Shown here: piece by piece, positions 16,691 to 25,624 of the stretch
How the letters are laid out: every line of letters begins with the position of its first letter
How positions within the stretch are numbered: the stretch's first letter is position 1
Origin: Streptomyces sp. NBC_00513
GTDB lineage: Bacteria; Actinomycetota; Actinomycetes; Streptomycetales; Streptomycetaceae
Reading direction: 5' to 3'
Assembly (NCBI RefSeq): GCF_041431415.1
Contig: NZ_CP107845.1
Location: 1,302,001-1,366,000 of the forward strand
DNA: 64,000 bases
Program-made: the position numbers and the translations under genes
Notes under the pieces: model-generated
Database searches by the model: none
Told to the model about the DNA's origin: nothing
Seen by the model: the letters and a program-made list of their open reading frames with translations, nothing else

Positions 16691-17980
16691 CTAGAACCGG
16701 GCGTGCGCGGTGATGTCCGCCGCGAACTCCCCCGTCATCGCCGGGGTCACCGAGGGCCGGCACTGGGCGACCGCCGCGAGGTAGTCCTCGGTGCTCGCGC
16801 CGGGCTGCGCCGCCGACGCGCCCCGGGTGCCCACGGCTTCCAGGTCCCGTTCGAAGGACGCCTGCGCGGCCGCCCGGGCCGCGTGCTCGATGTCGGCCGG
16901 GGTGAACAGTTCGCTCGCCTCCACCAGGGCCGCGACGTCGACGTCCGCCCGACCGGCCGTGTGCCGCGACCACATCGCGGCGCGGGCGCCGGCGTCGGGG
17001 GTGCCGATGGGGATCAGGTAGTCGAAGCGGCCGGGGCGCAGGAAGGCGGGGTCGAGGGAGCGGACGGAGTTGGTCGCACAGACCAGCAGCCGTTCGTCGC
17101 CCTCCCGGAAGCCCGGTATCAGCTTGAGCAGTTCGTTGGTCACCCCGTGGATGCCGCCGGGCTGCGCGGGCTCGGTGCGTACGGGGGCGATCTCCTCGAC
17201 CTCGTCGATGAAGACGAGGACGCGTTCGAGTTCGGCGATGCGGGCGAAGGCGTCGCGCAGCGCGGCGGCGAGGTTCCCCTCGTCCGCGAGGCGGGAGGGC
17301 AGCAGTTCCACGAAGGGCCAGCCGAGTCGGGAGGCGATGGCGCGGGCGAAGGTGGTCTTGCCGGTGCCGGGGGGTCCGAAGAGGGCGATGGCGCGCGGTG
17401 GCCGTACCCCGTGCGCGGCGGCCCGTTCGGGTTCGGCGAGCGGCAGGACCACACGGCGCTCGATGAGGTCCTTCTCCTTCTCCATGCCGGCGACCTTGGT
17501 CCACAGGTCGTTCGGCAGGAACCGGCCGCCGAGGTCGTCGAGGAGTCCGGCGGCCGGTCCGTGCAGCGGCTCGGTCTTCTCGAAGTAGGCGACGGCGGGC
17601 TGGCGGGTGTAGCCCGCGTTGAGCAGGCCTTCGCCGAGCAGGTCCTCCTCGGGCAGGACGTAGGCGATCCGGCCGACGCGGGCGGCGATGAGGCGGCGCT
17701 CCAGTTCGACGAGGAGGGCGCTGGCCAGGCCCCGGCCGCGCCAGCCGGCGGCGATGGCGATCCGCATCACCCAGGCCCGCTCGCCGGTGACGCAGGCCAG
17801 GGCCGCGCCGATGGGGACGCCCTGGTGGACGGCGACCACGCAGGGCTGCCGGTCGGTGAGGGCGCTGATGCACTCGGCGAGCGAGAAGACCGACTCCTGG
17901 CCGAGTTCGGCCGTGGTGTCGATCAGGTGCACCACCGCTGCGAGATCGCTCTCGCGGTAGTCGTGGATGAGCCAGTTCAC
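16691..17980 (-). CDS. GNAT acetyltransferase fused to AAA ATPase
   Basis: The 429-residue protein joins an N-terminal GNAT domain (about 1-135; acetyl-CoA loop GWRGRGLASALL at 79-90) to a Cdc48/FtsH-like AAA ATPase (about 165-410). The ATPase has Walker A GPPGTGKTT (202-210), Walker B VLVFIDEVEE, sensor region CATNSVRSLDPAFLRPGRFD with both arginine-finger candidates, and an alpha-helical lid. Single proteins with both modules are uncommon. Acetylation and unfolding of the same target is one idea; the target is unknown. The start ATG gives a typical GNAT first strand (MNWLIHDYRESDL). It converges with the kinase partner gene across 100 bp. Confidence 0.88.
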   Translation of the reverse strand: MNWLIHDYRESDLAAVVHLIDTTAELGQESVFSLAECISALTDRQPCVVAVHQGVPIGAALACVTGERAWVMRIAIAAGWRGRGLASALLVELERRLIAARVGRIAYVLPEEDLLGEGLLNAGYTRQPAVAYFEKTEPLHGPAAGLLDDLGGRFLPNDLWTKVAGMEKEKDLIERRVVLPLAEPERAAAHGVRPPRAIALFGPPGTGKTTFARAIASRLGWPFVELLPSRLADEGNLAAALRDAFARIAELERVLVFIDEVEEIAPVRTEPAQPGGIHGVTNELLKLIPGFREGDERLLVCATNSVRSLDPAFLRPGRFDYLIPIGTPDAGARAAMWSRHTAGRADVDVAALVEASELFTPADIEHAARAAAQASFERDLEAVGTRGASAAQPGASTEDYLAAVAQCRPSVTPAMTGEFAADITAHARF

Positions 17981-18184
17981 CGGGTACCGCCCCTCGTTTC
18001 GTGCTCCTGCGGCGAGGCTAGGGGCGGCGGGGCCCGACGATCACGCTCCGTCGTGCACAACAGGCGTACGGGAAACCCTCCGTGTCGTCCATAGACCGGG
18101 CGGGTGCGCCGTCGGATCCCACCGGGGTCCCGGGTTCTTTCATGGCATCCCACGGAAACGACCGCCGCGCGGCCGGTCGCGAGG

Positions 18185-18988
18185 TCAGTGGGTGTGGGAG
18201 TCCAGCCAGCCGAGCGAGGTGCGGGCCAGGTCCGGCCAGCCGTGGTCGACGGTCAGGGAGTGGCCCCGGTCCTCGAAGCACTGGTACTCGGTGGTGGCGC
18301 GGGAGTCCCGGTACTGCGTGTAGGTGGAGCGGGTCAGCACGTCCGGGACGGTGTGGTCGAGGCGGCCGGACAGCAGGAGCAGCGGGCCGCGGGTCTCGTT
18401 GTCGGTGTTCACCCGGGCGGCGGAGTGCGGGACGAAGTTGCCGAGCGCCAACTGGAACAGGGGGCGGGCCGGGCTCGGGATCGTCCACTCGTCGTACAGC
18501 TCGGCGGACTCGCGCTCGGAGACCGCGTTGGCGAAGCCGTAGCGGAACTGCTCGGTGTTCAGCGACACGGCGTGCTTGATGTTCACGGGGTCGCGCAGGA
18601 AGGCGAAGGTCGATTTCGCCTGCGCCGGGGCGATGGCCTTCACTCCTTTGATCTGGCCGGGGCACACGGCCACGGCCGCCGATCCGAGGCCTTGGCCGAG
18701 CAGGTGCTGGGCGATGAAACCGCCCACCGAGTGCCCGACGAGCACCGGCGCGGTGGGCAGCGCGCGGATGACCCGGGCGTGCGCCTCGGAGATCTCGGCC
18801 AGCCCGACCCCGGCCTGGTCGCCGGGGCGCCGGCGGGCCTCGGTGACGGTGGCGGGGACCCCGGGCCACTCGGGGAGGATCGGCTCGAATCCCGCGTCGA
18901 GGAAGGCCTCGGCCCAGCCCTGCCAGCTCGTGGAGTGCAACCAGAGCCCGTGGATGAACACCACGGGCGTGCGGTGCGGTGTGGTCAT
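18185..18988 (-). CDS. Alpha/beta hydrolase
   Basis: The 267-residue protein starts at ATG 18988, after a perfect AGGAGG. It shows the alpha/beta-hydrolase layout: VVFIHGLW oxyanion region near 10-17, nucleophile elbow GHSVGG near 91, a strand/Asp LLLSGRLDHTVP near 205, and a late His in DRGHSLTVDH. No signal peptide is seen, so it is cytosolic. The substrate is not predictable. A 204-bp gap separates it from the GNAT-AAA gene downstream in the same direction. Confidence 0.85.
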   Translation of the reverse strand: MTTPHRTPVVFIHGLWLHSTSWQGWAEAFLDAGFEPILPEWPGVPATVTEARRRPGDQAGVGLAEISEAHARVIRALPTAPVLVGHSVGGFIAQHLLGQGLGSAAVAVCPGQIKGVKAIAPAQAKSTFAFLRDPVNIKHAVSLNTEQFRYGFANAVSERESAELYDEWTIPSPARPLFQLALGNFVPHSAARVNTDNETRGPLLLLSGRLDHTVPDVLTRSTYTQYRDSRATTEYQCFEDRGHSLTVDHGWPDLARTSLGWLDSHTH

Positions 18989-19290
18989 GGCGGGACACCT
19001 CCTGGGACCCCCGGCGCCTCTGCCAGTCTCGCCCCGGCCGGGAGGCGACGCCTGCGGAGCCCTCGTCGGCACAAGGCGGAGCCCCCGACGAGCCGGCGGG
19101 GCCCTCCTCGCGGGCCCCGTTCTCACGAGCGGGATCGTCGAGGAGCCCGGATCCTGGATGGACCCGGATCGCCGAGCGACCGGGCTTCGCGAGGTGGTTC
19201 GTCCGGTTGGTTCGTCCGGGTCCGGCATTCACAGCGGATTCATATGGAACTTCGGGCTCCGGACACAGTCTCGAAGGGCAGGCTCGATAC
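18989..19290. other. 302-bp divergent intergenic region, hydrolase/protease
   Basis: I see the AGGAGG ribosome site for the hydrolase near 18994-19003 and a possible GAAGGGCAG site for the protease at 19273-19281. No clear paired promoter, palindrome or small gene is visible elsewhere. Confidence 0.4.
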
Positions 19291-20067
19291 ATGATCCATC
19301 GCGTGCTCCCCCGACAGACCGGCCGCGCCCGCGCCCTGCGGGCCTCACGGATCGCGCTCGCGCTGGCCGCCATGGGCGCGCTGCTGGGCATCGACCTGCC
19401 CGACGCGACGGTCGTGACGCCCGCGGGCGTCACGGCGCGGGCCGTCCCCGACCGGACGGCGGACCGGGTGGGCGCGCTGTTCGCGGGCGGGCTGGACGGC
19501 GGCCACTTCTGCACCGCTGCCGTGGTGCGCAGCGCCGGCCGCGACGTGATCGCCACCGCCGCGCACTGTCTGGACCACCCGGAGTCCACGGTGTTCGCAC
19601 CGGGTTACCGCGACGGGCGTGCCCCGTTCGGCGTATGGAAGCTCACCGATGTGCACGTGGCCCCGGGCTGGACGAGCGACGAGGACCCGGACGAGGACAT
19701 AGCCTTCGCCTCGGTCGCACCGGTGGACGGCGGGACCGAGGCGATCGAGGACGTGGTGGGCGGATTCCCCGTGGCGGCCGAACAGCCGGACGACGTGTCG
19801 GTGACCATCGTCGGCTATCCGAGCACCGAGGACGCGCCGCTGCGCTGCGCCAACGACACCTCACTGTTCTCCGACACCCAGCGCCGCATCGACTGCCCGG
19901 ACCTCAGCGGCGGCACCAGTGGCAGCCCCTGGCTGGCGAACGGCGCGCTGGCCGGGGTGCTCGGCGGCCACGAGGGCGGTGGCACGGTGCCGGACGTCTC
20001 GTACAGCGCGGTGGTGGGAGACCAGGCGCTGGAGCTGTACCGGGAGGCCGCGGTCCCGGCGGGCTGA
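19291..20067 (+). CDS. Secreted trypsin-like serine protease
   Basis: The 258-residue protein has an Arg-rich N-terminus and a hydrophobic core (about 25-40), a typical long streptomycete signal peptide, possibly Tat-like. The chymotrypsin-fold triad is visible: His in TAAHC (near 88-92), Asp in DEDIAFA and Ser in GGTSGSPW. Cysteines in TAAHCLD and FCTA, and in RCANDT and IDCPD, would form the usual two disulfides. The start ATG 19291 follows GAAGGGCAG. The gene is divergent from the hydrolase gene with about 300 bp between, and probably exports its product for extracellular proteolysis. Confidence 0.88.
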   Translation: MIHRVLPRQTGRARALRASRIALALAAMGALLGIDLPDATVVTPAGVTARAVPDRTADRVGALFAGGLDGGHFCTAAVVRSAGRDVIATAAHCLDHPESTVFAPGYRDGRAPFGVWKLTDVHVAPGWTSDEDPDEDIAFASVAPVDGGTEAIEDVVGGFPVAAEQPDDVSVTIVGYPSTEDAPLRCANDTSLFSDTQRRIDCPDLSGGTSGSPWLANGALAGVLGGHEGGGTVPDVSYSAVVGDQALELYREAAVPAG

Positions 20068-20107
20068 CCGCTCCTCGACCCGGCTCCGGACTCCCGCGCC
20101 GCCACGA

Positions 20108-20416
20108 CTACGCGCCGGGTCCGTCCGCGAAGTCCTCCGGGTCCCTCTCGCGCAACCGGCGTACCCGGTTGTCCAGCAGGTTCGCCGCCTGCCGGTCCCC
20201 GCAGTCGAACTCCTCGCCGATCCGGTGCAGGGCCTGGATGCGACGCCCCTCGCGGATGAGGTGGTCGATCCGGGACCAACGGGACTCCGGGTCGTACGCC
20301 GGTCTCTTCAGGGAGTCCACCTCGGCCCTCAGCAGCGCCACCTCGCGCAGTGCGGCGTCGCGCTCGGCACGGGTGCGCTCCAGTGCGGCGCGCAGCCCCC
20401 CGGCCTCGTCACTCAT
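20108..20416 (-). CDS. Small charged helical protein of unknown function
   Basis: The 102-residue product begins with a heptad-like coiled coil (about 5-38, rich in Glu/Arg/Leu) and continues with a helical segment RWSRIDHLIREGRRIQALHRIGEEFDCGD. I recognise no family. It overlaps the end of the Nudix gene by eight bases, so the two are likely co-translated. Its charge pattern and lack of membrane segments suggest a cytosolic regulatory or scaffold peptide. Confidence 0.6.
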   Translation of the reverse strand: MSDEAGGLRAALERTRAERDAALREVALLRAEVDSLKRPAYDPESRWSRIDHLIREGRRIQALHRIGEEFDCGDRQAANLLDNRVRRLRERDPEDFADGPGA

Positions 20417-20933
20417 CGCCCACCTCGTGCGCGGGCCCGCTCGACGCGGCCGTCAGTGCCTCGGACGGGGCCTCGAACCAGGTCGGCTCGTCGGTCAGGG
20501 CGCGGTGGATGCGGTCCAGGCCGAAGTCGTCCAGCGGGGGCAGGGCGTCCAGCGCGAACCAGGCCACTTCCAGTGACTCGTTGTCGTTGGCGCGGGCCTG
20601 GCCGCCGGTGGCCCGGCAGCGGAAGGTGATGTCCTGGAACTGGCAGACGTCCCCGTTCGGGTACACGATCGACTGGAGCATCTGGACCAGGACGACCCGT
20701 TCGGGGACGCAGTGCACGGCCGTCTCCTCGAAGACCTCACGTACCGCCGTCTCCGCCGGCTGCTCGTCGGGCTCGGCGATGCCGCCGATCACGGCCCACT
20801 GGCCGGTGTCGACCCGGCGGCCCAGCAGCACCCGGCCAAGGTCGTCGAAGACGATCGCGGTGACCCCGGGCAGCAGGAGCAGCTGGTGCCCGGCGGTGGC
20901 CCGGATCGCGCGGATGAAATCAGGTGTGGTCAT
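20409..20933 (-). CDS. Nudix hydrolase
   Basis: The 174-residue protein has the Nudix box with GGIAEPDEQPAETAVREVFEE (about 50-71) and the preceding strand GRVLLGRRVDTGQWAVI. The extended N-terminus and acidic C-terminus resemble streptomycete ADP-ribose or NADH pyrophosphatase-like members, but the substrate is not certain. The gene overlaps the small helical protein gene by eight bases downstream. Confidence 0.85.
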   Translation of the reverse strand: MTTPDFIRAIRATAGHQLLLLPGVTAIVFDDLGRVLLGRRVDTGQWAVIGGIAEPDEQPAETAVREVFEETAVHCVPERVVLVQMLQSIVYPNGDVCQFQDITFRCRATGGQARANDNESLEVAWFALDALPPLDDFGLDRIHRALTDEPTWFEAPSEALTAASSGPAHEVGDE

Positions 20934-21055
20934 GACCCGACCCTACGAGGCGACGGCCGTCCCGCCCGGACGGATCATGTCGGCGGGGCCCGCGGTGCCG
21001 GGCGCGGCGGGCCCGGCGGGATCCGATGGAGACGACCTGGCGCGGTGCCCGGCCG

Positions 21056-22714
21056 TCACACCGCCCGGCGGGCCCGGACGCGGCGTACGAGGACCCATCC
21101 GAGGCCGCCCGCGGCGAGCAGGAGCAGCGCGTACTCGGTCAGCGGCCCGAAGCGGGTGGCCGGGGTCTGCGTGGAGCGCAGCGGGACCTTCTCCACCAGC
21201 GCGTCGGCGGTGAACATCTTCGTCTGGCGGACGACCGTTCCGTCGGGCCGGATGACGGCGCTGACGCCGCTGGTGACGGGCACGAGCACGGTGCGGCTGT
21301 GCTCGACGGCGCGGACGCGGTCCATGGCGAGCTGCTGGTAGGTCATCTGGGAGCGGCCGAAGGTGGCGTTGTTGCTCGGTACGGCGATGACCTGCGCCCC
21401 GGCGCGGACGGTGGAGCGGACGGCGTCGTCGAAGGCGGCCTCGTAGCAGGTGACCATGCCGACCCGGCTGCCCGCCATGTCGAAGACGCCGGGGTCCTTG
21501 CCGGGGCCGAAGTCGCGGCGGACCCGGTCCACGTCCTTGCTGAAGATCCGGATGACGGAGCGCATGGGCATGCGCTCGCCGAAGGGTTGGATCTTGCGCT
21601 TGTCGTAGGTCTGGGTGGGGCCCTTGGCAGGGTCCCAGAGGATCATCGTGTTGCGCAGGGGGCCGGTCGGCGGCGCGATGACGGAGCCGATCGCGACGGG
21701 GACGCCGATGCGCTTGACGGCGTTGTCGATGACGTCGTGGGCGTCGCGCTCGGCGTAGGGGTCGATGTCGGAGGAGTTCTCCGGCCAGACCACGAAGTCG
21801 GGCTGCTCGGCGCGGCCCGCCTTGACGTCGTCGGCGAGCTTGAGCGTGCGGTTGGCGTGGTTGTCCAGGACGGCACGGCGCTGCGAGTTGAAGTCGAAGC
21901 CGGCGCGGGGGACGTTGCCCTGGATGACGGCGGCCACCGAGGTGCCGTCCTCGGCCGCGTCCGACACGAGCGGGCGGGCCGCGAGGGCCGCGCCGATCGG
22001 CGCGACGACGGCGAGCAGGGCGAGGGCCACCGTGGTGCGGCGGGGGTCCCGGCGGGCGACGCGCGCGACCTCGTACAGGCCGAATCCGCACAGGGCGACC
22101 GCGAAGGACAGCAGCGGGGTGCCACCGAGCGCGGCGAGCGGGAGGAGGAAGCCGTCGGCCTGGCCGAAGGCGAGCTTGCCCCAGGAGAAGCCGCCGAAGG
22201 GGACTCGGGAGCGCAGCGCCTCGGCGGCCACCCAGATGGCGGCGGCCCAGAGCGCCCGGCCGGGGAGCTTGCCGACGAGGGCGATGCCGAGCCCGGCGAG
22301 ACCGAGCAGCAGTGCTTCGAGGGTGGCGAGGGCCAGCCACGGGACGGGGCCGACCTCCTCACCGGTCCAGGACAGCAGCGGGACGAGGTAGCCGAGGCCG
22401 AAGAGGAAGCCGAGGCCGAAGCCGGCTCGGGCGCGGCGGCCGTGCAGGCAGCCGGCCAGCAGGGCGAGGGCGAACGGCGCCAGCCACCACAGGGGGCGGG
22501 GCGGGAAACTCGCGTAGAGCAGCAGTCCGGCGAGGACCGCGATCAGGGAGCGCGTCTGCCACGGGGCCTTGCGGGCACCGGCGAGCACGGTCCGCGACAG
22601 GCGGGCGGCCGTCCACTTCCCGTCGTCGGGACCACCGGGGTTCGCGTCGGCCGCGGCTGCCGCGGTGGAGGGGGAGGGATCGTTCCCGGCCGCGCGGGTG
22701 ACACTGCTGCTCAT
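21056..22714 (-). CDS. lnt: Apolipoprotein N-acyltransferase
   Basis: The 552-residue protein has an N-terminal block of six to seven membrane helices (about 50-250) followed by a nitrilase-fold domain (about 265-510). The expected catalytic residues are visible: Glu in WPENSSD, Lys in YDKRKIQPFGE and Cys in VTCYEAAFDD. A last helix is near the C-terminus. Lnt adds the third acyl chain to lipoproteins at the outer face of the membrane. Several actinobacteria keep Lnt orthologues, and the full length argues for activity. ATG 22714 is preferred over a longer frame because the first 45 residues look like a normal cytosolic leader. Confidence 0.93.
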   Translation of the reverse strand: MSSSVTRAAGNDPSPSTAAAAADANPGGPDDGKWTAARLSRTVLAGARKAPWQTRSLIAVLAGLLLYASFPPRPLWWLAPFALALLAGCLHGRRARAGFGLGFLFGLGYLVPLLSWTGEEVGPVPWLALATLEALLLGLAGLGIALVGKLPGRALWAAAIWVAAEALRSRVPFGGFSWGKLAFGQADGFLLPLAALGGTPLLSFAVALCGFGLYEVARVARRDPRRTTVALALLAVVAPIGAALAARPLVSDAAEDGTSVAAVIQGNVPRAGFDFNSQRRAVLDNHANRTLKLADDVKAGRAEQPDFVVWPENSSDIDPYAERDAHDVIDNAVKRIGVPVAIGSVIAPPTGPLRNTMILWDPAKGPTQTYDKRKIQPFGERMPMRSVIRIFSKDVDRVRRDFGPGKDPGVFDMAGSRVGMVTCYEAAFDDAVRSTVRAGAQVIAVPSNNATFGRSQMTYQQLAMDRVRAVEHSRTVLVPVTSGVSAVIRPDGTVVRQTKMFTADALVEKVPLRSTQTPATRFGPLTEYALLLLAAGGLGWVLVRRVRARRAV

Positions 22715-22758
22715 CTGGCGGAGTGTACGTCCCCGCGCGCGCGAAGCGGGTGACCGGC

Positions 22759-23274
22759 TCAGTGGGCCAGGGCACGCAGGTGGGTGCGGATGACCCGGAC
22801 CGCGTTCTCGGCGTCGTCGACGGTGACCGTGAACAGTTTCCCGTCGCCCAGGCGCAGCTCCACGCCCTCGCCGCGGCGGACGACGACGGCGGTGCCCTTG
22901 TCGGGGCGCCAGCGGTAGCCCCAGCCGCCCCACTGCTGCGGGGTGATCTGCGCCACGAACTCGGCGGAGGTCACCTCGGACAGCGGGATGGTGCGACGGG
23001 GCAGCCCGATGTGGCCACAGCGCACCTCCATGGCCCGGGAGTCGACGGTGACGGCCACGTGGACGAAGGCGAGGGTCCCGAAGAGAACGAGCAGACCCAC
23101 CGCGAGACAGCCGATCACAGCCATGAGCAGGGGGACGATGCCCGCCGTCCACGCGTAGTCGACGGCGAGTTCGATGCCCAGCGCGAGGCACGCCGCACCG
23201 ATGCCGGCGAGCAGCCACTGTGCACGGTTGGAGGCGCGGCCCGTCCAGAGCGGACCCGGGGGGTGACCCGTCAT
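22759..23274 (-). CDS. Two-helix membrane protein with PH-like domain
   Basis: The 171-residue protein has two transmembrane helices (about 20-40 and 45-75) and a cytosolic beta-rich C-terminal half. That half contains ALEVRC-type strands and SEVTSAEFVAQITPQQW, resembling bacterial PH-like (bPH/YdbT) domains. Function is unknown. It lies 44 bp upstream of lnt in the same direction, so the two may be co-transcribed. The start ATG 23274 has no clear Shine-Dalgarno. Confidence 0.68.
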   Translation of the reverse strand: MTGHPPGPLWTGRASNRAQWLLAGIGAACLALGIELAVDYAWTAGIVPLLMAVIGCLAVGLLVLFGTLAFVHVAVTVDSRAMEVRCGHIGLPRRTIPLSEVTSAEFVAQITPQQWGGWGYRWRPDKGTAVVVRRGEGVELRLGDGKLFTVTVDDAENAVRVIRTHLRALAH

Positions 23275-23602
23275 GTGTAGCAGCGTACTCACGTTCCGCA
23301 CGCGCGCCACCGTCTCTCCGCCGCCCGGTTCGACGGCGTCGCCCCCGGGCGGGCCGGTCGATCGGTCTCCCACCTCGGCGAACGCCTCAGCCGGGCACCG
23401 CGGCGGCGCCCGGCCCCCACGATCACCACAGCCGTGGTACTCCACCTGTTGCACCCACGGTCGTGGTGGGCCGACCAGGTGAATCGGGAGCGAAGGAGCA
23501 CTGCGTTCAGCGGTACCGGAGCCGCCGGGCCGGGCCGGAGGACCCGGGGGGTTTCACCCGCGGCCTGCTGGACAGCATCTGCCCCGACGAACAGGAGGCA
23601 TC
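23275..23602. other. 328-bp divergent leader region, PH-like protein/ADP-ribosylglycohydrolase
   Basis: The region is GC-rich and holds an AGGAGG ribosome site right before the glycohydrolase GTG. Short inverted pieces such as CCGTGG/CCACGG are present near 23430-23465. No open frame has a credible start and no known riboswitch is recognisable. The length leaves room for a long 5' UTR. Confidence 0.4.
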
Positions 23603-24577
23603 GTGACCGGTCGGCTCGATCGTGCGGTGGGAGCGGTGCTGGGCTCGGCCGCGGGGGACGCGCTCGGCGCGCCCTTCGAGTTCGGCCCCGCCGGTGAACT
23701 GGCGGCGCGCGGGAAGGAGATGGCCGGGGGCGGTGGATGGGACCCGGGCGAGGCGACCGACGACACGCAGATGGCGGTGCTCGTCGGCGAGTCCCTGCTG
23801 GAACACGGCGGGCTCGAACTCCCCGACGTCTTCGCGAGGTTCCGGCGCTGGGCGGCCGGGCGACCCAAGGACATCGGGCTCCAGACGGAGGACGTGCTGA
23901 CGAACGGCGCGTCGTGGGACCTGGCCGCCGCCCTGCACTTCCAGGTGAACTCACGGGCGGCGGGCAACGGTTCGCTGATGCGCGCGGCCACCTCGGCGGT
24001 GTACTTCGCGGCCGCCGGGCGGGAGGCCACCATGGACGCGGCCCGGCGGATCGCGGCCCTCACGCACGGCGACCGCGCCGCCTGGGAGGGCACCGCCGTC
24101 CTGCACGAACTGGTACGGGTGGCCCTGGACGGGGCCGATCCGCTGGCCGCGCTGCCCGCGACACTCGACGCGGTGCACCCGGACCACCGGGAACGCTACG
24201 GGCGCGTACTCGCCCCGGACTGGCACCCGGACCTGGCCACCGAGTTCAACGGGGCCGTGTGGCCCTGCCTCGGCTCGGCGGTGTGGGCTCTGCGGACCAC
24301 CTCGGGGTTCCCCGAGGCCGTGCGCGCCGCGGTGAACCTGGGCGGGGACACCGACACCGTCGCGGCGGTCACCGGAGCGCTGGCCGGCGCCCGGTACGGC
24401 CGGGGGGCGATCCCGGACGCCTGGACCGGGCCCCTGAACGTACCGATGCCCGGCTACGGGGACCGCACCCTCGACGCGGCCGGGCTCCGGGACCTGGCCC
24501 TGCGACTGGCGGACGCCGGCCCGGGCGCCGAGAGCCCCGACGTCGTCCCGCCGACGGCCGCGGGCCGGGCTCACTGA
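23603..24577 (+). CDS. ADP-ribosylglycohydrolase (DraG family)
   Basis: The 324-residue all-helical protein shows the DraG dimetal motifs: GSAAGDALGAP near 14-24, EATDDTQM near 50-57 and NLGGDTDTVAAV near 248-259. The family removes ADP-ribose from arginine or other side chains, or from nucleotides. The target is unknown. GTG 23603 follows AGGAGG at good spacing. It is divergent from the PH-like gene and converges with the racemase gene across a 10-bp hairpin. Confidence 0.9.
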   Translation: MTGRLDRAVGAVLGSAAGDALGAPFEFGPAGELAARGKEMAGGGGWDPGEATDDTQMAVLVGESLLEHGGLELPDVFARFRRWAAGRPKDIGLQTEDVLTNGASWDLAAALHFQVNSRAAGNGSLMRAATSAVYFAAAGREATMDAARRIAALTHGDRAAWEGTAVLHELVRVALDGADPLAALPATLDAVHPDHRERYGRVLAPDWHPDLATEFNGAVWPCLGSAVWALRTTSGFPEAVRAAVNLGGDTDTVAAVTGALAGARYGRGAIPDAWTGPLNVPMPGYGDRTLDAAGLRDLALRLADAGPGAESPDVVPPTAAGRAH

Positions 24578-24590
24578 CCTTCCGGGCCTT

Positions 24591-24614
24591 CGGGCCGCCC
24601 GGGCGGGCGGCCCG
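24591..24614. terminator. GC hairpin between convergent genes
   Basis: CGGGCCGCCC and GGGCGGCCCG form a perfect 10-bp stem with loop GGGC. It lies in the 42-bp gap between the convergent glycohydrolase and racemase genes. No T-run follows, as is common in Streptomyces. Confidence 0.65.
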
Positions 24615-24619
24615 CGCTG

Positions 24620-25414
24620 TCACTGACCGACGGTCGCGCCCGTCCCGGCGAAGAGTCGACCCTCGGCGTAGCCGAGCACCTCGGCGGGCAGCTCCGAGGG
24701 ACGTCCGCTGAGCAGCACGGTCAGACCGCCCGTGCGGGGCAGACCCGGCTCGGGGCGGGCGCCGATGCGGCGCAGCGCCTGACCGGCGACGGCTTCTGCG
24801 GACCCGTGGAACACGAACCCGTTCCCGCCGGTGCGCTCGATCAGGGCGGCCCGGATGGGCGCCTCCACCAACTCGTAGTGCGTACAGCCGAGGACCACGT
24901 CCGTGACGTCGGGCGGGGTCAGCGCGGCGGCCGCGGCGACGGTGCGCGCGACGGCTTCCTCGTCGGCGTACTGCACGGCGTCGGCCAGCCCCGGGCAGGG
25001 CACCTCGGTGACCGGGACACCGGCGGCGAACGCGCGGATCAGGTCGCGCTGGTAGGGGCTGCCCGTGGTGGCGGGGGTGGCCCAGATGGCCACGCGACCG
25101 CCGGCGGAGGCCGCCGGCTTGATCGCGGGGACCGTGCCGATGACCGGGATACCCGGCTCCAGCGCGGCCCGCAGGGCGGGCAGGCTGTGCACGGACGCGG
25201 TGTTGCAGGCCACGATCAGCGCGTCCGGCCGGAGCGCGGCGGCGGCCCGGGCCACGTCCAGGGCCCGCCCGGTGAGGTCGGCGGGGGTGCGCGGACCCCA
25301 CGGCATCCCGTCGGGGTCCGAAGACAGCACCAGATCGGCGTCCGGCCGCAGCCGGCGCATCGCGGCGGCCGCCGCGAGGAGGCCGATTCCCGAGTCCATG
25401 AGCGCGATCTTCAC
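24620..25414 (-). CDS. Asp/Glu racemase-family protein (glutamate racemase-like)
   Basis: The 264-residue protein has the two-cysteine racemase pattern: VACNTAS near 66-72 and LGCTHYE near 176-182, with the family start ALMDSGIGLL. Glutamate racemases make D-Glu for peptidoglycan, but the first motif (MDSGIGLL in place of the usual FDSGVGGL) and the short C-terminus make this a divergent member. It may be a second racemase. GTG 25414 follows an AAGGTG Shine-Dalgarno. Confidence 0.78.
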   Translation of the reverse strand: MKIALMDSGIGLLAAAAAMRRLRPDADLVLSSDPDGMPWGPRTPADLTGRALDVARAAAALRPDALIVACNTASVHSLPALRAALEPGIPVIGTVPAIKPAASAGGRVAIWATPATTGSPYQRDLIRAFAAGVPVTEVPCPGLADAVQYADEEAVARTVAAAAALTPPDVTDVVLGCTHYELVEAPIRAALIERTGGNGFVFHGSAEAVAGQALRRIGARPEPGLPRTGGLTVLLSGRPSELPAEVLGYAEGRLFAGTGATVGQ

Positions 25415-25624
25415 TTGGTCACCTTAATCGACGCCCCCCTCGAACCCGACCTCCACGCCCCACGACGCCGGGCCCGGGGCCGCCCCGGCGCCCGTTCCCG
25501 GCGGCGGGCTCCACACCGGCCGCGGCACCCTTCCGGCGGGCCGGGACGGTCCCGGGCCCGCCTCCGCGGGGCGCCACGCCCCGAAGTGCGCGACACGCAC
25601 CGCGGGTTTCGACACACTGCGGCC

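Noticed and set aside
18018..18092. A 24-residue minus-strand peptide with two adjacent cysteines just upstream of the GNAT-AAA gene
   Set aside because: No ribosome site, no -10 at leaderless spacing and no similarity to the HVDL-type leader, so I do not call it.
23430..23600. Possible cobalamin-type riboswitch in the glycohydrolase leader
   Set aside because: The B12-box and pairing elements expected of that class are not present.
24620..25414. Calling the racemase murI
   Set aside because: First-motif differences and shorter C-terminus make a specific assignment unsafe.
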